A stretch of DNA of 64,000 bases from Sinonovacula constricta (Eukaryota > Mollusca > Bivalvia > Cardiida > Solecurtidae). Positions 57,481 to 64,000 of the stretch are shown in pieces (the first letter of the stretch is position 1; every line of letters starts with the position of its first letter). Position numbers and translations under genes: made by a program. The notes under the pieces are model-generated. The model saw only the letters and a list, made by a program, of their open reading frames with translations, was not told where the DNA came from and ran no database searches. Where the stretch lies: positions 20,701,057-20,765,056 of the forward strand of contig CM017556.1 of NCBI GenBank assembly GCA_007844125.1, written 5' to 3'.

Positions 57481-59720
57481 AATTGGTCGGTGAAAAAAAA
57501 TACTTTCAGGAATAAAACACAATGCAGTTATTTTTGCATTTGATCTTATGACTTCTTTGTACTAAGAGACACTGACATTATATTTGTAATACAAGGAATA
57601 AAAAAATCTTTTGAATTGCAGAATTCCCCCCGAGTCTTGAGGAAATTTTTTAATAGGTTTTTGGAACAAAAACACAGTCGAATTATTTTAGCAAAGTGCA
57701 CGTTTTGACACAAAAAATGAATTGCAGTACATTGGAGGCAAGAGTCAGAAGTGAGACATTGTGATACTTGCTTTTCTGAAAATTCTCAGTTGTTGTGATT
57801 GTTTTAAAGGTAAATTACATTGCGATTATGGTTTAAAAATAATATTAAAAGAAAAGAACAATAAAATATGCCTTCTTTTTATACGTATTCGCACATACAT
57901 GTAACAGGTATGTTATTAACCATCTGTAAATATGTGACTCATACGCTTTTGTTACATGGTTTTTGAAATGACAATTTAGACTTGGCTTATAGTTTATATG
58001 ATTGGTATGTCCAACATAAAGGTTCTGTATTTCTGTCATTTGTGTTGTTTTGGAGATGCCGATTAAATGCGACTTGTATTTTGTTTGTACACATATTATA
58101 GGTTTAGAAGTTTTAGATTACGAATATGGATGTTTCATCTCTGAATTCCAAAATTTGCATTAGACGGAGGTCTTTTGTTGAAGCGATTCTACTGAGGCAC
58201 TTCCATTTTAGGTCATGTGACGTGGCTGGCTTGTGTGTTTATACTTATTATATTAAAATTCACTGCAAACTTACTCTGAAATTGAAAATAAAACAACGAA
58301 CGAAAAACAATGACGAAATGACAAAATGATAGAAGCTTGTTTTTATTCAAATAAAGTTGATATGAATTTATAATCTGTGTTGGAAAAGAGCCGTATTTTA
58401 GTGATTTTCAATTAACAAAAACACCGAACAAAGGACAAATCAAAGGCTTTCGTGACCTATGTACTACATTGCTATGTTGTAAATGCAGACATCTCCACCA
58501 TGTCCTGCTAAAATTGTCTGATTAAAAAGTTTCAGGAATTAAACATAGTATACACTGTTTTCATGACATGCATTTTATCATTTAGTTCAACTCGTCTCGA
58601 CAAAATAACAACAACAACTACAGCACAAAAACAACAGCAGCAACAACAACAACGCCATTATTGTGTTAGTAAATTGCTCCATAAATGAAACACTGTGCAG
58701 TAACTTTTGCATATGAACTTATTCCTCCTGTGCACTAGTTGACGATATAATGAGTTTCTACTAAAGTAAATAAATTTAGATAAACGACTGTTCTGATATA
58801 GAATAAGAAGCTTGAAGGCGCTGCGTTGTTTAATTATGCTTTTAAATTAAAACTAAAGAAGAAAGAAAATTATAACTATTTAAAAGAATGTTAAGCTTGT
58901 TTTTGACATGGTACGCGAGTCTTGGAAATGCCACTGAAAGTGATAAAAATTGTGTAAGAAACATAACTGATGACAGCTTTTTAACTCATCTCATTGGAAA
59001 TTGAACAGTCTTATTTCGTAGTTTTTTTGTTTTGGATATAAAATGAAAATGCACACCGTTTTCAATATTTTATTTTGAAGGGGAGTAAGTTCCCGAAATT
59101 AAATGACCGTACTATGAGCGTCCCTTAAAGTCATCTGTTCACTGATTTATCATTTTTTAGGGTTGCAATGAAATAAAGTCCAGGCTACTGAAACACATTG
59201 TCAGTGGAATTTATTAATACAATAGATTAGGTTGTGATTTGCTCAGACAGAAAAGTAAACTGTAATTGTTATTTTCAATTAAATGCAAAGTAGAGACAAG
59301 ATATGTTTGTATAGATTTAAGTGGGAAGGATATGCAGTTGAGTGAATTGTACAAGGAAGTATATTGCAAAATATACTTTGAAATTAAAAGAGACAATATA
59401 ATAAATAATTGCATTTTTTTTTTGTATTTTGAACACTTTGAATATTTGTTTCGGACAATATAATTTAAAAGTTATGTGTTCAAAGCATGTGTATTTGAAA
59501 CGTTTATTGCACGGTATGAATGTACGTAAAATTAATTTGTAAATAAATTTCTAGTGACAAAACTGTGCAATAACTTTTGGATGTGACTTAATACCTTCTG
59601 TGTATATTTTGGCAATATACGCAATTGTGGTGTTTCTTTTACACTTCGGAGCAGAGCAACTATGCTTTGAAATCGAAACAAAGTATCGAATACCAGAATT
59701 ACTTTTTCTTTTATTATGTT
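57480..59720 (+). repeat. Weak long-period repeat, three decayed units
   Basis: The phrase AACACAATGCAGTTATTTTT + GCATTTGATCTTATGACTTC (57516) returns as AACACTGTGCAGTAACTTTT + GCATATGAACTTATTCCTCC (58688) and AAACTGTGCAATAACTTTTG + GATGTGACTTAATACCTTCT (59560). Spacing is about 1.17 and 0.87 kb. AAGCTTGTTTTT (58335, 58893) and GGAGATGCC/GGAAATGCC (58052, 58925) also recur. Decayed tandem duplication or repeated insertion is inferred. Confidence 0.45.
58600..58655. repeat. (CAA)n/(CAG)n simple repeat
   Basis: ACAACAACAACTACAGCACA, then AACAACAGCAGCAACAACAA. Frame-neutral low complexity. Confidence 0.85.
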
Positions 59721-59724
59721 GAAC

Positions 59725-61015
59725 ATTAATTTTTGTGTTTTGTGAACTACCATGCGTTCTGTATCAATTGTTTTTTAAAACAAGTTTGACTATTTTCCAT
59801 ATGGCTTGCATCAAGACAAAGTATTTGTCAATCGTTTTTAATGTGCCTATGTGTTTTGCATGCCATATATTAAAGGCAATATTTAAAGCATGTCATAACT
59901 AAATTTTATTATGTTTTGTTAGTGCATGTTATGTTTGCAGTAAGGAATTTTTAGAGCGCTACAAGTATTGTATTTTTGTTTGTGAATACATTTAAAAAAA
60001 GATTGTATACAAGCATTCCGATTGAACAGCAAATATTTAAATGATGCTCACTCCTGTTAATTATTTAAAACTCGGATTTTGCTGCTTTCGTCTGTAATGT
60101 TTAAGGTGATGAATATAATTAATTAAAAAAACGATGTTGCTGGTATTTTTAAAAATGACCTTTTACCTTAGAATTACAAATATAAACTAATTTAGAAACG
60201 TGTTTAATCTGGGACTGTGAATAAAAATATAAGGAAAATATTATAAACAATGCAAGAAGGACCATAAAAATAATTTATGTTTCTGTAATCAAAAGTTTAC
60301 ATAATTTATAGTCTCTCATGCAATATGTACTTTTGTTTGGGATACATTATCCTCAGACACTTATATGTTTTCAACTTACATGCAACATAATAATATTATA
60401 ACAAGGAAACAAAAAGCATCAATATTTTGCAATATTACGTCGCTTCGGGGCTGGAAGCTGGGTGGGCGAGCTTTGGTCATACACGTTACACGCTTCGACC
60501 GATTTCTTTATTTGTTCTTAAAACATTTGTTCTACTCATTAAAATTTTCAAACATGGGAATAAGTATTACCTGTACCAATTCTTTCAAGTGAATGGTGTT
60601 GTTTTTTTGCAAAAGAAAAACTTCCCAACTTTTTATTCAAGCAAACATCCTGTCACGTAAGAACACTTTACCAAATGCATCCAGACCCTGCTTTCTACAA
60701 ACCATCTTGGCCCTTTCCTTCCAATTCTATTACTAATATTTTAACCGATCGAAAAGCATTGCAACAATTCCCACTGTCCGATTTAGACTTAGAAAATTAA
60801 TATAGTTTTAGTTTATTACTGAATGGAAACAATACTTTATACTATTTTCCAAGAAAACCTAAAATTGTGTCTGCAATGTACTGTCTACTATTACTATAAA
60901 CTGCTAAACACTCTGCATTTGACTATACAAATCGTTTCTATAGACGTTACCCTGACACCCACAAGTTGCAAGCGTTGGTTTTCCAGAGAAAGTGTTCAGT
61001 TTAAGGATTTCTTCT
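59725..61015. other. AT-rich non-coding stretch
   Basis: Overlapping short frames near 60.4-60.7 kb are not supported by splice sites or domains. Confidence 0.4.
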
Positions 61016-61029
61016 GGTGGTAATTTGTT

Positions 61030-61110
61030 ATTATGCAGTAACACAGGAGTCTGCACGCCAAACAAGGTAATCACTTAGTCTGGAACTGGCAGAAAGGACA
61101 TATTTTTCTT
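61030..61110 (+). repeat. Copy 1 of a short dispersed motif block
   Basis: CAAGGTAATCACTTAGTCTG + GAACTGGCAGAAAGGACATA + TTTTTCTT matches 62938-62985 (CAAGGTAATCACTTAGTCTA + GAACAGACAGGAAGGAAACA). More distant relatives are at 61994-62035 (ATTCTCTTAGGGACTGGCTA + CAAGGACACATTTT) and 63910-63945 (AGACTCTTAGTTGAGAGCAG). Confidence 0.55.
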
Positions 61111-61699
61111 ATTTACTGGTTATAAATTGAAGACAAAAAAGTCTCAGTATCATGTGTTGTAGAAATGATATTGTCTTTTACTCTGCCTTGCACATTGTTG
61201 TTAAAAAGTTAAAAGAAAAAAAAGACACCTCATTGAAGATATAGTTATTTAATTTATTTTAGTTGGCTTTTTTGTGTTATCACACGAGGCCAGCAGGCAT
61301 AAGACAACATCAGTCGTGAATGTATCATCTGTAGGTGTTGTGATTAAATATTAAAGGAAATACAAAGCAATTTTATACAAAAGCATATTTCAAATCATAT
61401 TTAGGTTTGTTCATAATTTGATTTTGTAGTTTGCGTATGTAGTGAAGTATATTGAATTATGTTCTCAAATCGGCCTTTCCATCACTGCATGTCTTAATTA
61501 AGTATGTGTTTTGTATACGGTAAAAGGATATCAATGTGGTGTTTAGCCTGAGATTTTATCTCATTGTCTTTAAAAGCCTTCACAATTACACGACAAAAAT
61601 CATTAGAAAAAAACTACTTTATTGTACGAACTACAATTATAATCTCAATGGCTGAAGGAGCAAACATTTTATTCTCTAATGATATATATTCTGTTAACT

Positions 61700-61985
61700 A
61701 GAATAAGGAAATATGAAAAATCTTATGAGCTTTGCATCATATAACAAAATATGAAAATGCATATGACAAATAAATTCACTTGAATGCTAAATGTAAAAAT
61801 AAGAATAAATCTGTGATGATCAGTTAAACAAAAAGAGCAAACCCAACAGTTACCAGCCTTGGAACGGTCAGTCGGTAAAAGGGACCGACTAGCGTAATTA
61901 TACAGGTTAAACAGAACTTCAACATCGCGCTTCTTGCGGGGTTTCTCACAAGCAATGGAATATATACGATGTTCTAAGTTGCATC
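61700..61985 (-). repeat. Dispersed repeat family X, minus strand, long copy
   Basis: The complement reads TTGCTTGTGAGAAACCCCGC + AAGAAGCGCGATGTTGAAG, GTCCCTTTTACCGACTGACC, GTTCCAAGGCTGGTAACTG, TTGGGTTTGCTCTTTTTG and AGCTCATAAGATTTTTCATA. With the 29.95-kb copy it defines a family of at least 280 bp. Confidence 0.7.
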
Positions 61986-64000
61986 CGACCGATGTATTCT
62001 CTTAGGGACTGGCTACAAGGACACATTTTCCACAAATTAAAGAGAAAATAAAATACCAATGTCATTTGCTATCAATGAAACAATTCGTTGCCTTTTATAC
62101 TAGTGTTATTACTGAAGAAGATTCACGCCGGTTAAACGGTTACAAAAAGGTCCACATTTTTATTATACTATTTGTTTTGGTGTTTTAGTTTCAAAATTGC
62201 AACATCACTGTTTGATTTTGTCGTCTAATAGTTTATCTTTAAGTTTGAAAAACACACACACATTTTCTTACATTTCGCGCGTCTGAGCAAAGAATACAGA
62301 GATTGTTGCAATTTGTGTTTTCTTTACGGTTTTTAGCATCTTTATATCATTTTTGCAGTCTTATCCGGACTGTATAATAAGCCAGTGCTTGGTATAAACT
62401 AACTTGAAAGCAATGTTGTTTTAGCCTGATTAATTTCCTCTAGTTTTCCCCAAAATCCTGCCCAAGAAGACACCAAGAAACCAATATTATAAACAATAAT
62501 TATATCAAATTACGTCTACACACTTTTACTTAGACTCTGGTCTCTGAAGAACAAATTTAGTTCCCAGATATATTTTGTTTACATTAAAGGCATTGCAGCA
62601 AGTTTCATCATTTCATAATGTAAGTATTTATACAACAAGACATCAGCCAATTGCTGAATTGGATATATAGAATAAATCCATCAAAGTAATAATACACATT
62701 TAAAAAAATACATATTGTCGGCATACCAAGTCTTCTGTAATTCACAATGTTGTATATTCTGCATTGTTTATATGTAATATACAAAAATATAAGTAACATA
62801 ATTTGCATGGTGTATATGATTTACATGACTTTTGCAAGATTTTGTTTGTAATTGTAAGTCATTTGGTGTAAAGTTTCTCCATGCATCAAGGTATAATTAT
62901 GCAAAACACATATGGGTCTGCGATCTTGAAATACCAGCAAGGTAATCACTTAGTCTAGAACAGACAGGAAGGAAACATTTATCTTGTACTGTTTTGTTTC
63001 ATTTATATTATTTAGAAGCAAGTGTATTGTCTCACATGCCTATGTTAATATAAAGGAAAACTTATCTTGTACGTCTGTATTATACTCGATAAGACAGTAT
63101 CATATTAATGCTTTGCTATCAAAGCAATAACAAAATTTATCTTGCTATTCTGTATCTAAGAAAGGCAAGATATAAATAGCATCATTTATGTTGCTTTTTA
63201 AACGTGATGAACTTAAATAAATAAATATTGTTAGAAACTTTTGTGTTATGAATGAAGGATTACAGATGAGACTAGCTTTCTGCCAGCATATTGGCCAGAC
63301 GTGTTTCTCTTACTTTGTGTTACTAAAACTGAAGCAACAACACGGTTTCGAACTGTTTGGTCATGAAAATATCATTCCATAGTTTCATATGTAATAAGTG
63401 AAATGTGTAAATAAATGCGGAAAGGCATTTTAATGTTATTAATAAAGTAACAGCAACATTTTACTGTTCTCATAATAACGTTATATCGTAATAGTTCTAC
63501 GTTATATATTTTATAGTCAATGTATATGTATATAAATAGCTAGAAAGTAATTACGAAAACAGTTAATAGAGTCGTTATCCTAACATAACACTTACACTCA
63601 AGAATTTTTTGCATTGGCTTGAATTTCTTTTTTTTTTTTTCATTTTTATAAGATAAGGCAATACAATCATTCAAAAGTATTCTTTTAAGAAAGGAACGTA
63701 GTAAGGCTTACAGTGTGCTATGAAACACAGACAATCCTATTAGTTTACCAGCGTATCCATATGTACGGTTTGAATCAAGGATGTATACATCTGGACGTAA
63801 CGTTTGATTTCTCGTTATACATGTAAGTGGTATGGGGTGTGCGTTCATTTTTGCATAAGTACATTATAATATAACAACGCTGAAGGAGTTGTTAATCTTA
63901 AAATTCCAGTAAAGTAGACTCTTAGTTGAGAGCAGGCTGCAAGGGAACAGTTGTATTTACCCTATCCAGTTAAATCAGAGTAAGTGTAATAATAGTGTTT
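61986..64000. other. AT-rich non-coding stretch
   Basis: Contains copies 2-4 of the short motif block (see 61030) and otherwise nothing that can be supported as a gene. Confidence 0.45.

Overview
This window looks like ordinary non-coding nuclear DNA of an invertebrate animal, most probably a bivalve mollusc. It is roughly two-thirds A+T by eye. It has no bacterial-style gene packing and no long unique reading frame. It is crowded with tRNA-derived SINEs, short terminal-inverted-repeat (TIR) elements, minisatellites and (TA)n runs. The dispersed repeats (elements opening with a 'GCTCCCCGAA' hairpin, and fragments ending in 'GGTGAGCGAT..GGGCCATCATGG') resemble repeats I associate with bivalve genomes. 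The species cannot be fixed from this. No rRNA, genuine tRNA, CRISPR or intact transposase or reverse transcriptase gene is visible. All of the longest ORFs are by-products of repeats whose period is a multiple of 3 (87 bp, 30 bp) or of duplicated DNA.

Region by region. 0-8 kb: unique AT-rich DNA with a 621-bp TIR element (3004-3624), a 37-bp minisatellite (5291-5765) and one splice-bracketed candidate exon (6569-6644). 8.3-16.3 kb: the most interesting structure. A SINE-like unit is cut into two halves (8322-8486 and 13739-13920) by a 5.25-kb insertion (8487-13738). The insertion starts with CCCACACC, ends with the inverted complement, and has GCAAGC/GCTTGC-rich subterminal arrays. An uninterrupted paralogue of the host unit at 15876-16290 shows the empty site. 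The insertion carries four SINE copies, a promoter-like block (ETS plus NRF1-like sites) and candidate minus-strand 5' exons, so it may be a non-autonomous DNA transposon that captured the 5' end of a housekeeping gene. 14.9-18.2 kb: a 78-bp degenerate array and a 12-unit 87-bp satellite. 18-25 kb: SINE fragments, a promoter and first-exon candidate on the minus strand at 22.3 kb, and a 30-bp minisatellite split by a SINE with a target-site duplication.

25-36 kb: CT-rich low-complexity DNA, two degenerate minisatellites (26.8-27.5 kb), dispersed repeat fragments and a 244-bp MITE with CACTAGCCTAG termini. 36-47 kb: more SINEs, a CpG-richer promoter-like stretch near 40 kb, a 462-bp tandem duplication (43.7-44.6 kb), a ~100-bp (TA)n and a dispersed repeat whose tail has become a 127-bp tandem array. 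47-64 kb: mostly featureless AT-rich DNA with short tandem duplications, a V-SINE-like element (53.7 kb), a (TA)n hairpin (57.15-57.26 kb) and weak long-period repeats at 57-60 kb and 61-64 kb.

No pathway or operon can be described. Any gene here would be spread over long introns, and only isolated exon-like islands can be pointed to. All exon calls are low confidence and need transcript evidence.
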